64,000 nucleotides of DNA from Anisus vortex (lineage: Eukaryota > Mollusca > Gastropoda > Planorbidae). This document shows, in pieces, positions 35,286 to 48,123 of this stretch (position 1 is its first letter; each line of letters starts with the position of its first letter). The stretch lies in contig OX421498.1 in the NCBI GenBank assembly GCA_949126835.1, forward strand, positions 33,897,299-33,961,298. The letters run 5' to 3'. The notes under the pieces are model-generated. The model saw only the letters and a program-made list of their open reading frames with translations. It searched no databases and had not been told where the DNA came from. The position numbers and the translations under genes were made by a program.

Positions 35286-36026
35286 TTACACCAAGCTTTC
35301 AGGACAATTATTATTACTTCACCACCAATTCATATTGGTATCGACTGATGGGATAATCGATATATTTCTTGATTTTTCCGGATCGATAGTAATCGATACT
35401 ATGGAAAGTTGGCTAGTGTGCTTTTAAAAAAAAATGTGTTTGCGCGTTTCAACGATGAAATGGGAGTTTGGGGGGGGGGGGGGGGGGTATTTTAACTTAG
35501 ATCTCGTTATAGCCCACGGGGCCATTCTGGAAGACATTTTTTGGGTTAATGCTGGAGGGAATTTTACGCTTTTTAAGAACATTCTTGTTCCAATCTAATT
35601 AGATGCATTCCCTTAGGGGGAGTTCTTCTAGTTTCCCCCGCCCCCTCCAAACCCCCACACTAGTGCGCCACGTATAGTTTTCTTTACCTTTCTTGCTTGC
35701 TTGATGAGAAATACTACTATCAAGTTGGCGGTTCTTTTTCTTTCTTTGGTTAGAGTCCCGGCGGTTCCCAAAAGCCGGTGCCGGGCCGCGAAAGCAAAAT
35801 TTATCGTGTCGCAAATAAATATGAAGAAACGTTGTAAATCTGGTTCAGATGACTATAATGTGGACTACTTACTACCTACTAGCGATAGATCTATAATAGT
35901 ATACTTTCGCCCCAAGTAGATATTTCGTTCTATTCAAATCTCTAATTTAAAAAACAAAACGGACGAGCCTAGGGCTCTCTCACCCAGGGATTAAATTGGA
36001 AAGAGGTCGGTCGATCAAGGGGTGGG

Positions 36027-36230
36027 CAGGGGTCTACAGTCTACGTGTCAGATTTGGCACGCCGAGGGATTTTCAATGGCACGCGGAAGAGGCCTTAAAT
36101 GTCAATTCAAGTCTCTTCTGCGAGAGATTTAGTGCTTCTGCTGGGTGACTTTTAGGCTGTTGGCATGCTGAATGAATTAATTAGAAATCGAACTTTGGGC
36201 ACACTGTTATCAAATGGTTGCCGACCCCTG
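36027..36230. mobile_element. hAT MITE, CAGGGGTCGGCAACC family, inverted
   Basis: Left CAGGGGTCTAC, right GGTTGCCGACCCCTG; body contains GGCACGC and AATGAATTA blocks shared with copies at 37391 and 60073. Flanks GGGGTGGG and GGGTAGGG match at 6 of 8. Confidence 0.72.
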
Positions 36231-36317
36231 GGGTAGGGGGGACACTAAGATCCTGTTCGAGTCTAGGGTGGGATCTCCGCTGTCACGTGTACTACTATTT
36301 CACTTCACCTGCGAAAT

Positions 36318-36440
36318 GAAGGTGGTAAGTAAAGTATCCCGTCCGATCAAATTGGGCCATGGGGCGGTGAAGCAGCGTTCACCAGTTTCAATGGCCACGG
36401 CATGCTAGGGGATTGTGTGGCCCATTGAGGTGGCGGCTTG
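36318..36440 (-). mobile_element. SINE (family 1), 3' part
   Basis: Reverse complement of the family-1 3' half: AAGTAAAGTATCCCGTCCGA, then GTGAAGCAGCGTTCACCAGT and GGATTGTGTGGCCCATTGAG. The tRNA-like half is absent. Confidence 0.75.
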
Positions 36441-36743
36441 CATGTATTCCTGCATCGTCACCCGGTAGCAAAAAAAAAACACCAGACTCAGGCTATGGGC
36501 CTCGTCACCCAGTCACCAAGCTTGACGAGACGGGCTGATGTGCTTATTTCTTCCTCCCCACCGAGTCTCGGTGGCTCTCGTCTGTGCAATGAAATCTCGG
36601 AAAATCAGATTCGTCACGTGATTGGAATTTATATTACGTAATGATGGCTCTGTATAATGAAAACAGACTAAATTCGTGCACTGGGTGCATTTAACGTTAA
36701 AGCTTTCACACACGTCTTTGCTGTTAGACACTCCTCTCACTCT

Positions 36744-36774
<31 letters not shown>

Positions 36775-37390
36775 TCCTTTCTCTCTCTTTCTTCTCCCCC
36801 CTCTCTCTCTTTCCGAACACCAAGTGAACTCTCTTCGGTGCAACCACTCGGGTCCATCCCAGTGCCATTCATTTGTCTCGGGGGCGATTAAGTTGACCAA
36901 ATTGACATTGACACTTTACGACTGCCATCAGGCGCTACGTCCGACGTGATGCCAGTTTCTTTCGCGTGCACATTTTCTTTTTGTGTTTGTCAATGTCATT
37001 TCGCTGGGAAGGTGGATTTGAGAAAAAAACAATAAAGAAGAGAAACCACGAGAAAGCAAAGAGAAATTTTGAGATTGATTTTTATTTCACAAGTCACAAA
37101 CACCACAGACTTGGTTACCTGGTTCACCCCAAGGATTCTCATAATCATGATCAGAACTCCAATTGGCTACGAATTAAAGATTATTCATCTGTTAGAGTCC
37201 TCAGACACACTCTGATGAAGTCATTCAAGGTTATATTACCAACGGTAACGGAGATCACAATACCCTTCATTCAAAGAGCCGATGATATGTACACATATCA
37301 TATTGGGTTCTGTCCTACATCGTGTGGTGGGGTTTAGCGTATCTTTTTAGTTTAAATCTCTGCGACGGAATTATTTCCAGTACACTAGTG

Positions 37391-37555
37391 CAGGGGTCGG
37401 CAACCTAGTGGCAGGACAGAGCGATTTTCAGGGACGCGCGGAAGAAAAAAATATAAATAAAGAAACGAGCAAAACTGATTTTCAGGCTGTTGACGCGCTG
37501 AATGAATTAGAAATCCTACTTTGGCACACTGTTAACAAAAGGATGTCAACTACTA
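37391..37555. mobile_element. hAT MITE, CAGGGGTCGGCAACC family, exact 8-bp TSD
   Basis: Left end CAGGGGTCGGCAACCTAG; right end is eroded (GGATGTCAACTACTA), yet CACTAGTG is found on both sides (37383-37390 and 37556-37563). 165 bp, no ORF. Confidence 0.8.
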
Positions 37556-38109
37556 CACTAGTGTATTTCGTGCCTGAATGTCTGAGTACCGCTTTTTTGT
37601 TTCCCTTACGTTTATGTTTCATTTTGAAATCTGTGTTTCTAAACGTGGCTCACGAGCCCCGAAACCCAGGTACGTTCGACCTGTTGGCTGCTACACCGAT
37701 AGCCCTATCATTGAAACATTCTGTGATGAACGCAACATGAGGAGGGGGGATCGGTGGCACCCGGTACAAGGCACCCATTCAGCTAATTAGGCAATCTTTT
37801 TTTTAATTTATCAAACTGCCTGTCTCTCTGTGTGTGTGTTCTATCTACTCAAAAGATTGGCTTGAAGGCTGAGACATTTTGTTTGGAGAACAACGCACGC
37901 ATTTCCATATACCTGGATTGGCTATCTATCTAGTCAAAAACTAAATAGAAATTAGAGGCCCACATAATATACACCTGTGTTTTAACAAGCACAAATCGAC
38001 AAGCTATGCATCGAGCATTGTGTGAAGTAAAAAAAGAAAAGATAATGAAAAAAATGTTGAGCTTTAAAAAAAGCATTTAGTAATTGTATAGAAAACTGTT
38101 TCTTTATGA

Positions 38110-38376
38110 TATAAGTAAAGTACCCTTCGGACCAAACTGATCATAGGGCCGGTGAAGCAGCGTTCACCAGTTTCTGTGGCCACGGCATACAAGGGGATGT
38201 GTGTCCAGCGCAATGCCCAGCCGCCTTTAGTTTACCCCAAATTATGTCGGGTACTTATCAGAGATGGGTAGACGCAGGGACACTTTAAAGTCCCGGGAAA
38301 AGAATCCTAGCCTCCACTAGGATTCGAACCCAGAACCTTCAGGATCGCCAGTCGAACGCACGGCCACTGTGTCCCA
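38110..38376 (-). mobile_element. tRNA-derived SINE (family 1), nearly complete
   Basis: Reads on the minus strand from a tRNA-like head (complement of AGGATTCGAACCCAGAACCT near 38321) through the body to a tail at GGACCAAACTGATCATAGGG. Confidence 0.82.
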
Positions 38377-38488
38377 CGTTGCTATATGTATTTCATAGGA
38401 ATAAATCCATGACTCAATTATTGAACCTTAATCGTTTAGAATGGAGAAAGTAAGACAACAGTATATATTTTATGTCTGAACAAGGCAT

Positions 38489-38811
38489 CCAATGGGCCGT
38501 ATTGCTGCTGAGAGTTAACACCCTTGCCCTTTATACAAGTCAATCTTATATACCGTAATTGTAAAGATTGCTGCTGAGAGTTAACACCCTTGCCCTTTAT
38601 ACAAGTCAATCTTATATACCGTAATTGTAAAGATTGCTGCTGAGAGTTAACACCCTTGCCCTTTATACAAGTCAATCTTATATACCGTAATTGTAAAGAT
38701 TGCTGCTGAGAGTTAACACCCTTGCCCCTTATGCAAGTCAATCTTATATACCGTAATTGTAAAATGGGCATGGGTGTTAACTCTCAGCAACAATACGGCC
38801 CATTGGACTGA
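38489..38811. mobile_element. MITE-like element: inverted ends enclosing four 66-bp tandem repeats
   Basis: Left end CCAATGGGCCGTATTGCTGC, right end is its complement (GCAACAATACGGCCCATTGG), giving an inverted repeat of roughly 40 bp. Between them are about four near-identical 66-bp units containing GAGAGTTAACACCCTTGCCC. The unit's first half is the same sequence as the terminal repeat, so the array probably grew from one end. The 22-residue periodic frame is an artefact. Confidence 0.75.
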
Positions 38812-39563
38812 TTCGGGAGAAAGAAGACAATGGGAAAGAGAAGAGTTGAGGGGGGGGGGGGGGGCTTGTAAGGAAAGCAACTGTTGGTCTTAAGTAAACA
38901 TTGTTTAGTCCACGTGTATATAAAATATAGATCAGTGTCGTAACGTCATTTCAACTCACTCTAGAAATCAATATTATGTTGACACGCAGCTAGTTTGTTA
39001 TCTTTCCTACTCGCGTTGCACTTAAAAACATTTCTCCTTGCATGAGTGTGTGTGTCTGCATGCATTCCACCCATATACTCAGTCCCCTGACGCCCCCCCC
39101 CCCCCACTCCCTCCCATGGCCCCTTATCTCATACTCCAAAGATTTTTGTTTCCCGCCAGCATCGGAGATCGATTCTTTAACCTGTTGGAAGACAAGAAAT
39201 TGATATGCTAACCTTTACCAGACATTGAACGCCCTATGTAAGCTGTCTGACGTGAATAATTCTGTATGGATTGTCTCTTTGTCTATCCAATTTTCTTCCA
39301 AAGGAATCTGCGCTTCCCTTTTTCCATTGTTGGTTTTGCTTGATGTATTATGATATTGAGTCATCTCAGTAAGACCAGTATTTCTGGTCGTATTCTTGGC
39401 TAACATTACATACCCCGCCCCTCCCACCTCAAGCACAATTTTTGTGTGTATGTTTATATCGAGTGTTCTTTGTCTATTGGTTCAAGTTCAATGGATCCAA
39501 AACTTTTCTGTTACCCCATCCCCTTGAGCACACTTTCAATTTACCGAGTACCCCATACCTTTC

Positions 39564-39862
39564 CAGGACGGACTCTAGGGTTTTTGACGCCCTAGGCGAA
39601 AACAAATTCTGCGCCCTCATTAAAGTGCCTTCGACGGGGAAAAACTGAGTTGTGTTGGGGCATACTTTCTTATTTTCTAAGACAACTTAAATAAAATACC
39701 ACTCGTCGTTCATTACCAAGTAATTCGTCTGCCTATGCTAGTAGCGCGCAGAAGTAGGCTACTAAACTTTAATTTAGTTTATATTTTTAAATCCCCAAAT
39801 AATTTAAAAAATCTAACTTATGCGCTGCTGCCTAGGTTGCCTATATGGACGAGCCGGCCCTG
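39564..39862. mobile_element. hAT MITE, 299 bp, near-exact 8-bp TSD
   Basis: Left CAGGACGGACTCTAGGG, right complement CAGGGCCGGCTCGTCC; GCGCCCT-type blocks (GACGCCCTAGGCGAA) typical of this terminus follow. TACCTTTC and TACCATTC flank it (7 of 8). Confidence 0.7.
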
Positions 39863-40094
39863 TACCATTCACGTGCCGCACCACACATCCCTAAAACATA
39901 ATTTTTAAAACTATTAGAGCAATTTAAATGAATTTAATAACCCCATAAACATTGAACGTTTCTTTTCACAAATAACATCTAATAGATCTGTGGGACTAAA
40001 CAGTACATTGGAACTCTCTATCAAGCCATCGATTTCTTTGCTTTCTGTCATCATCCATGTATTTTGTTCGAGTTAGGCATAGGTAGAGATAAAC

Positions 40095-40222
40095 ATTCTT
40101 CATTCCGCGGTCTCGGGGTTGAAATCTTGGTATGCGGATTTAGTCTTGTGGATTTGGAAGGTTTACGTGATCCAGGCACTTAGAGGGATCAAAGTCAGTC
40201 ATTGTGTTGGTCACACAATCCC
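40095..40222 (+). mobile_element. SINE-like fragment
   Basis: A degenerate B box (CGGGGTTGAAATCTTGG) and the tail word CATTGTGTTGGTCACACAAT relate it to the SINE at 61893-62130. It abuts the LINE tail that follows. Confidence 0.45.
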
Positions 40223-40234
40223 TTTATCATCATC

Positions 40235-40493
40235 ATCAATCCCTTGACCATTGTGGTCGTTGGGGGGAGCGAAAGGACATATCAGCAGTCAACTTTTACC
40301 TGTCTTGAGCGGTTGTCAATAGCTGAGTCAACTGCAGCCCTGTCCAATGTTTTATGTTGTCGAACCAGCATTTCCGCCGACGGCCTCTCCGACGTCCACC
40401 TTCTACAGTGCCTTTGAGGGTTGTTTTTGGCAGGTTATTATGCCACAACACATGACCGAACCATGTCAGTTTGCGCCATTTGATTGTTGTCAT
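40235..40493 (-). pseudogene. Non-LTR retrotransposon (LINE) ORF2 C-terminal fragment
   Basis: The minus-strand frame reads KWRKLTWFGHVLWHNNLPKT, then EGGRRRGRRRKCW and DNIKHWTGL, a familiar C-terminal signature of LINE ORF2 proteins. The frame has a stop after AQDR, but readable sequence KLTADMSFRSPQ continues in the same frame, so one stop interrupts it. A TGA-type repeat follows (ATCATCATCATC on the plus strand), as in many LINE 3' tails. 5'-truncated. Confidence 0.75.
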
Positions 40494-42111
40494 AATGTAT
40501 TCTTGAGGGCCTGCAATTGAGGATATTCCGTCCCAGACATACTCATTAGTCCTGTGTTCTAAAAAAAACGTTTGTTAAAGTTTAAAAGTGTAATGGTATA
40601 AATATTGAATAGAGTAATGTAGCGTGCTACCAACCAGGTGCGGCAGTGACTTACTGTCTTGACGGTAGAACCACTAGTCTATTTCATAGATTGTTTAGCT
40701 TACTTAGAGCTTAGGCTGTTTTGGACCCTTTATAGACTGGATCATGGATTATACATTAGTAATAAAGTCCGGATTGAAATTAGCACAGCTATCGTTTAAT
40801 CACTTGTTTCTTTCTTTCTCTTTCCCGCGCTTGCAAAAGCTCCCCAACATTATTCCATTATTCCATTATAAAAAAATCATCCACCTTACAGAATGAGATG
40901 AATGGAAAAAACCATTATAAATCTCTATTCGTCCCTTGTCAACACTGTCTAATTAGCTGTCTTGGACTCTTGGCCCGTCCCCCTTCTCCGTTGTTATAGA
41001 TTTTTATTTCCGCCCTATTGATTTCTCTACAGCGGACGGAAGGCTCGTGTCGTACTGACCCCGAGCTTAACGTCGCATCATTAATTCATTATCACCATCA
41101 ACGCGATGGGGAAACGCTATATTTTGTTTTCTCTCGTTAATCCCTTTGTAGCATTAATGGCACCCCCTTCCACCCCCTCCCCCATTGCTCAACACACTCC
41201 CTCCCATTTCTCTTCCAACAACATACGCTTAGCCTTTTATGCATGAAGTGGATCAGCCATTGATGGAAGTTTGCTACCAAGAACTATAACATACATGTTC
41301 AACATTCCATCAATTTAAAAAGAGATACATGAACATTTTGGCAGGCCCTTCAGGTAAAACTGACATGACCCTCAGTGCGGTAACATGTGTAGGCTTGTGC
41401 CAATAGCTAATTATAACAGCGCTGACTGCTGCTGACCGCGTAGCAACGGGACTGATTTGTATATTTTTCGTTTGACCTATGAACTTTTGACCCCCATTGT
41501 ACTAATCAACTTTTCAAAAGCTCAACTTGTCAATAATTATGTATTTTTATTTTTTAGTTTTTTTGTGTTTTTTTTAATGTTTTTTTTAGTTTTCTGGCGT
41601 ATGTTGTTTATTGTATCCGCATCCTCTGTGTTCCGTTTAACTCCAAAACAGCATCTCGGCATTTGGGTCTTGATCATTTCTGTCTGGCACTAGTAACCAT
41701 GGTTGTCCCCGCTAAGCGGTGGGTGACCCCTTCCAGCGTCCAACACAACACTAGTCGGCGGTGTTGATTTCCATTAAACTTAAACTATTCCTTTTTTTTT
41801 GTGTGAGTGTGTTTTGTATTTTGTTTGGGTGTGTTTGCTTTAACTTTTTAAACGTAGGTTTTTTTTTGGTGTTTTTTTTGTGTTTTTTTTTCAACACACA
41901 GTTTCATTATAACCACTGTGTAATTGATTTTTAAAAACCTCAGCAAGCAGCGTTAATTGCAGCTGTCATTGATTTTAGTTTCAAGTTGCTGTTGTTTTTT
42001 GTGTGTTCTAATTTGGTCTTTATGTTTGCCACAGGTTTTAAACCGACTACACACAGGTAACAGTCCAAATTGGTTGTCAAGATGCCCACCTGGTCGATGA
42101 TATTGTCACTT

Positions 42112-42376
42112 GTTGTCTTTCGGCAGCGCGTTCGGCCGGCGTACCGAAGGTCCCGGGTTCGAATCCTGGTGAAGCCTAGGATTTTTTTTTCCCGGGTCTG
42201 GAGGGTGTCCCCTGAGTCTACCCAGCTCTGATGGATACCTGACCTTAGTTGGGGTAAAGGAAATACGGCTGTGCATTGTGCTGGCCTAACAATCACCTAG
42301 TATGCCGTGGCCACCGAAACTTGTGAACGCTGGCTCACCGGCCCTATAATTCATTTGGTCCGAAGGGTACTTTACT
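42112..42376 (+). mobile_element. tRNA-derived SINE (family 1)
   Basis: tRNA-like head from about 42117 with B box GGGTTCGAATCCTGG, body CCTGAGTCTACCCAGCTCTG, ATGGATACCTGACCTTAGTT and tail GGTCCGAAGGGTACTTTACT. About 265 bp, close to full length. Confidence 0.85.
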
Positions 42377-42399
42377 TATTATCTTTCTTTTCGACCCTT

Positions 42400-43125
42400 T
42401 CTCTTTCCTTCTGCCCATTTTCTCTTCCCCCCCCTTATCTCTTTATTTCTTTCTCTCCCTCTTTCGCTCTCACTCCCTCTCTCAAGCTCTCTTACTCTCT
42501 CGCTTTCTCTTACTCTCTCACTCTCACTGTTTGTCTCTCACCCTCTCTTAATCCTTCTCTTTCTCTTACTTTCTCTCTCTCTCTCTCTCTCTCTCTTTTC
42601 TCAACACTTGTTCCGTTCGGTGTAAGTTTGTGGATTGAAATATTTATCACCAGCTCCAGAACCCACTTAATCTTATATATCCTCATAATAGCAGATTGAT
42701 TTCTGAACCGACGGGGTGTGGCGGATGAGGGGGTGGGATGGGAGGGAGGGAGGGAGGTTAACTGGCTGCCGTTGGGAGACTGGCGCTAACCGACGCGAGT
42801 GGAACCAAGATTTTCTGTGACGTCAGTCGGCAAAGATTTTGTCTCACCCTTAATTTTTTTCCTTCCGGATCCCAGATCTCGAGTGTGACAGTTTTCTTTC
42901 GGTGGGATAGTCTCCCCTGTGTGTGTGTGTGTGTTTCTCTTGGAACTACTGTTTTTTTACAAGACCCGTTGATGTGGATTGTATTCCGTGATTAATAACA
43001 TGGTGTCTTTACTTGTTTAGGGATAACGTATGTGATTCACAACATGGATTAGTGTATTAGAACAGATCCTTGGAATACATTTCAATGTGTTTTTTTTTTG
43101 TTCTTTGTTTTTAGAGATTGACATA
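42400..43125. other. No gene recognised; CT- and G-rich tracts
   Basis: CT-rich low complexity (42400-42600) and G-rich stretch (42720-42760). Nothing conserved was seen. Confidence 0.5.
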
Positions 43126-43129
43126 GACT

Positions 43130-43378
43130 ACAAACCTTAAGCACAAAAAAACTTTAACATAAACCTTAGATTTAACAAACCTTTAAACACAACAAACCTT
43201 AAGCACAAAAAACCTTAAACACAACAAAATTTAAACATAAACCTTACATTCAACAAACCTTTAAACACAACAAACCTTAAGCACAACAAACCTTAAACAC
43301 AACAAACCTTAAACACCACAAAATTTAAACATAAACCTTACATTCAACAAACCTTAAACACAACAAACCTTAAAGACA
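43130..43378. repeat. AACAAACCTTAAACAC tandem repeat
   Basis: About 16 irregular copies of a unit of roughly 15 bp, AACAAACCTTAAACAC, with AAACATAAACCTTAC variants. Noncoding. Confidence 0.85.
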
Positions 43379-43549
43379 ATAATAATTGTACTTCTCGTCT
43401 ATTTTTAATGTATTATATATTGATAAACTAAACACCCATGGGGAGGGCGCATAGTCAGCTTGATCGGCGCTATAAATATACTGTGTATGGGTCGACATCT
43501 GTTATCTAATATTTGTAATACGACACCTTGTAATTGGTTGCAATTTATG

Positions 43550-44140
43550 GCCAGTGCACTCGTTCTGTGTGACATATATACTGAGCGCCATTGCACTTGT
43601 TCTTCGTGACCTATATTCTATGCGCCAGTGCACTCGTTCTGTATGACCTATATTCTATGCGCCATTGCAATCGTTCTGTATGACCTATATTTTATGCGCC
43701 AGTGGACTCGTTCTGTGTGACCTATATTCTATGCGCCATTACACTAGTTCTGTATGTATTTGTACTCGTTCTGTGTGACCTATATTATATGCGCCATTAC
43801 ACTAGTGCCGTATGACCTATATTCTATGCACCATTGCAATCGTTCTGTATGACCTATATTTTATGCGCCAGTGGACTCGTTCTGTGTGACCTATATTCTA
43901 TGCGCCATTACACTAGTTCTGTATGTATTTGTACTGGTTCTGTGTGACCTATATTATATACGCCATTACACTAGTGCCGTATGACCTATATTCTATGCGC
44001 CATTGCACTCGTTCCGTGTGACTTATATTCTATGCGCCAGTGCGCTCGTTCTGTGTGACCTATATTCTATGCGCCATTGCACTCGTTCTATATGACCTAT
44101 ATTCTATGCGCCAGTGCACTCGTTCTGTGTGACCCCTTTT
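43550..44140. repeat. Minisatellite, about 37-bp unit with higher-order period
   Basis: About sixteen units of GCACTCGTTCTGTGTGACCT with ATATTCTATGCGCCATT. A block of several units including TAGTTCTGTATGTATTTGTA occurs twice (43735 and 43915), so segments were duplicated together. Confidence 0.88.
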
Positions 44141-44144
44141 GTTT

Positions 44145-47100
44145 TCCTTATAAGGCTTGTAATGGCCATGCGGTTGATGAAAAATATAACCAGTCGGAAA
44201 ATAGGTCCCTCGGGTGTAAACCACGTTATAATAATAAAAAAAAAAAAGAGGAAGTACTATTTAATGAAACAATCTCCAAGAAACAATAGACAAAACAGCT
44301 GAGCAGGCAAGTAACGAGATCAATAGAATAACCGACTTAGCAGAACTTCTTTCTGTAGTGTTTCGTTGGTTTGTCACTATGCTAATGAGAGATAGTCGTA
44401 GAAGTAATGTAATATACTAAGCCGCAAGAAAAATTTGTGAATGATTTCTTAAATGTTCGTTCTCGCTATGTTAATGCTGTGCAGTTCTAATGAAAGTGAT
44501 GTACCTGTATGTCTATGTTAGTATTTTTTTTTTTTTTTTTTTTTTTCTTTGTTTGTTTCCCCCCCCCCCCCCCCAAAAAAAATAAATTGTATTATAAACT
44601 AAATTATCCCCCCTGAATTTTCTTTTAGGATACCTTTAATTAATAAATTTTTTATTACCTTCATTTTTATTACTAATATTGGTATTACTATTATTGTTCA
44701 ATTTATTATTCACAAAATGCTATAATTTTCTTATGTTTTTGACTATGCCTTTATTGTACCTATGTACTATGTGGCAATTAAACATTGTTCATTGTTCATT
44801 GTTTGTTCCACTCAATAGACATTGACTTGGGTTTCACTTCTTAATCTAAATCTTGTACACCCGTATACGATAGTTTTTCGGTGTTCTCTATAAGCAAGGT
44901 AAACTGGCCGTTCAAGGGCTTATTAATAAAACTACACCTGGGCCCCGTACACTTCACTTCTTGATAAATATTTACACAACTCTTGGGGATAAGTAAGTGC
45001 TTGAACGGATTCGGAGGGGGGGGGGGAATCGGGGAGGGGGAGGCGACAAGAAGGTAATGCGGTGACGTCAGCTAGGTTATCACACTTATATCTCTGCATA
45101 TTTGAACAATTTTTAAAACAAATTTCTATCACCTGGCGGTAAGCATGTTTTAAAAAAAAAGTTTTTATATCATACCTCTTTCTCCCTTTCTCATTTTCTT
45201 TAGTACTCTCACCCCCTAGCTTCAACATACATTCTCAATTTCTCATTCTCTCTCTCTCTCTCTGTCTCTCTCAATAAGTTATTCCCACACCGTCTCAGAG
45301 TTAAAACTCCCTTGCCGTCTTATCCTCTATATCACTTATTCTATCTCTTTCTTACTCATTTACTCCCACTTTCTTCCTTCTTCTCACTCCCTCTTACCCT
45401 CTTTCACTCTATATGACTCACTCTCTCTCTCTCTCTCTCTCTCTTTCTCACTATTTTGTATTTTTAGATAGTCACTCTCTGTTATTTGTGAAATCCTACA
45501 TTTTAATCAGAGCGGTCCGGAGATTTCTATTTCACTCAGAATTCGATCTGATGAAATTTAATAAAAATAAAAAAAAAAATAAAAAAAAATAAAAAAAAAA
45601 TAAAAAAAAAAAAGATGCTTTCATAAACATTTTTTTTTTCTTTTTAAACGTGTACATGATCAAGAAGCGCCAGTCGTTTTGATGCTGGTAATCAGATAAG
45701 TTTTGGCACTTGAAGTCTTTTTCAGAGAAGTTCAACATAATCTGAAACCAAATTGTATAAGGTATAAGGTTAAAGTAACTTAAAGTTTAAATTCTGAAAT
45801 CATGTTCAGAACCTTGTTTGGAGTTTCTCAGATACTTATCATATACGTATTAAGGCATATTTTTTAAATATATGTTTTTCATTCCGCATTAAGGCGTGTT
45901 TCTTCTTCTTTCTCAAGTGTTATGATTAGAGGATTTAGACAGGTGAACTGCGCCGTGGCTGTCAGTTGCTCCAGTCCACCATATATTTTTTCATCGAAAA
46001 TAGCTTCCTGGAACCGTATTTGGCTGATTGGGTAGAGCGGTACAGGGGGGGGGGGGGGCAGGTTTAAAAGAAATGTTCCGCATTTTCTGGAGCTGTTCCT
46101 ATTTCACTTGTGCGAATTTTTTAGTTTGCGGAACATGTGTTGTTTTAGGACCTGTCCTTCGCCTGAAGATGATGTGTTGAAATCGGTGGGTGAGTTTGAA
46201 GTAAGTGGGCGTGTCTCGAAATGGATGGAAAATGGAGTCTTTTTGTTGTTGTTGTTGTTGTTGTTGATTAGAACATGAACGCGTTTTGAAAAGTTTGGGC
46301 GCGAAGCGTATTAATAATTCTGGTTTTCCGCTGAGGGTTGACCCATCATTGATTGAGCGAGACGCAAGAATTGAATGACGTGACATAACGGCTTTTTGTC
46401 AGACGTTCCGTATAGTTTGAATGCCATCTTCATCTGTTGTCTATTCTTCACAGTGCATTATGCATTACGCCCATATACACATTTAATGGGAAGTGTAGGT
46501 AAACAAGCGTCTTCATGCCGAAAGCTATTTGCCGAGAAAGAGAGAAATATAAATGACCAGACCCAACCCATCCCATGGCCCACTTCAGGGGTCGGCAGCG
46601 TGAAATGTCCAGCTTTTTGCTAAGGTAAGACAAAAACGTGTCCATTCTCACGTACTCTGATCGGTGGTTAGCTGCCAGGTCTGGCACGCGTGACGTAGGT
46701 TGCCGACCCCTGCAGTAGAGAACTTAATAGCATTTCTAAACAGCTGATGGGGGCATACATTATATATGCTTTACCCCCATCCCTTCTTTGTTTTTTTCCT
46801 CTCGCTCTGGGAAACCAAGACGACACCCTTATTCTTGTTTCGAGAATTTCTGTAAATTATTGTTCGAACTCTTTACGTTTCCTGTCCGAAATAGTGAATA
46901 AAGCACAAATTAAAATTTTTTTTCATGAAAATAAATAAATATACAAAGAAATCAATGTGGGTTGGAAACCAAAAGAGAGATCTAAACAAATACATTTCGT
47001 CCCTTTGATAGTGCCAATGACTATAAATTGGCGGAATGAAAAAATAAGTCAGGGCTTACACAGACACACTTCTACGCAGACGGACGGACAAGCCGATGCC

Positions 47101-48115
47101 TCCACGTTTCCCCCGTGCTAAATATACGTGCATGTATTTTCCCGCGTTAATTAGAGAGGAAATTGTTCCAGCCTTCTCTGATAGCTGCTGATAGAACAAT
47201 CTGTGATTAATCTCCCCCTGTTCAAAAATGTCTTTTGTTTCCTAATTGGCCTTAACAATGGTGAGTCGGAGGATAATGCGTGTGTGGGGGGTGTGTGAGC
47301 GTGTGAGCGCGTGTTTCCTCGTGATAACAGAGTGGGTTGGGGGAGATGGGGAGAGGGGTGACGCATGTGTCAATGTCAAACGCTGCTTCCTTTCCCTTGT
47401 CTTCACCCTGGCCTCTAAGGAGACGCCCCCGCGCTATGTCTGTCCATATGTGATGACGTCGTCATCCCCCCCCCCCTCAATTGAAAAGAAAACGTACAGG
47501 AAGTAGAATTGCTTCGAAAGGGAAAGAGTTTTTTTCTCTGAAGTATTTGACGGATCCCCTTGACTTGTGCGGCATGCTCACCAATGAGGGAAGAAGAAAA
47601 AAAACAACTGCGGCGTTGATGGAGGATTGAGGAAGGGGCATGGGCGGGGGGTTTCAAGTAGATGTGGCAAAAACTCTAGATTGTGTCCGTCAGGGCTGTC
47701 ACTTCTAGGTTTTTCATCATAAATCTATGTTGTTGTGTTTTTTTTTTTCTCATAAACGTCCTGTCTATAATTCTTAAGTTTCGAACACTCGAAATGTTAT
47801 TTTATTGTTGTTGTTTTTTGTTTTTTTAAATCACTTCTGTTAAGAACTTTTCCGCTCTATTCTTATATAAGTGTGTGATTTTATTTTGTGTGTACTGTGG
47901 TTATTTGTGTTTGTGTCTTTTTGTAATTGTACAATATTTTTAATTAAACAATTTCCTTAATCCTGTCATGTCGGACTTTTTTTCTTAAGTGTTCAATATT
48001 TCTCTCGAAGAAAAGAGAATACAAAAACAACAACAACTATTCGACAGTTTGAAAACACAAACATATTAAATACAAATCTTTAGATTGGTTGCTTCAGTTA
48101 ACTAGTTTAAAGATG
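44145..48115. other. No gene recognised; homopolymers, CT/GA tracts and one MITE
   Basis: Long T then C run at 44527-44574, CT-rich DNA at 45240-45450, A-rich tract at 45565-45613. Open frames are short and without motif. This flanks the LTR retrotransposon on its 3' side. Confidence 0.5.
46586..46712. mobile_element. Internally deleted hAT MITE, CAGGGGTCGGCAACC family
   Basis: Ends CAGGGGTCGGCAGCG and GTAGGTTGCCGACCCCTG, 127 bp, with GGCACGCGTGACGT before the right end as in copy 13126. No clear target duplication. Confidence 0.7.
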
Positions 48116-48118
48116 TGT

Positions 48119-48123
48119 ATGTT
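48119..48123. repeat. Target-site duplication, left copy
   Basis: ATGTT next to the 3' LTR, matching 56846-56850. Confidence 0.7.
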
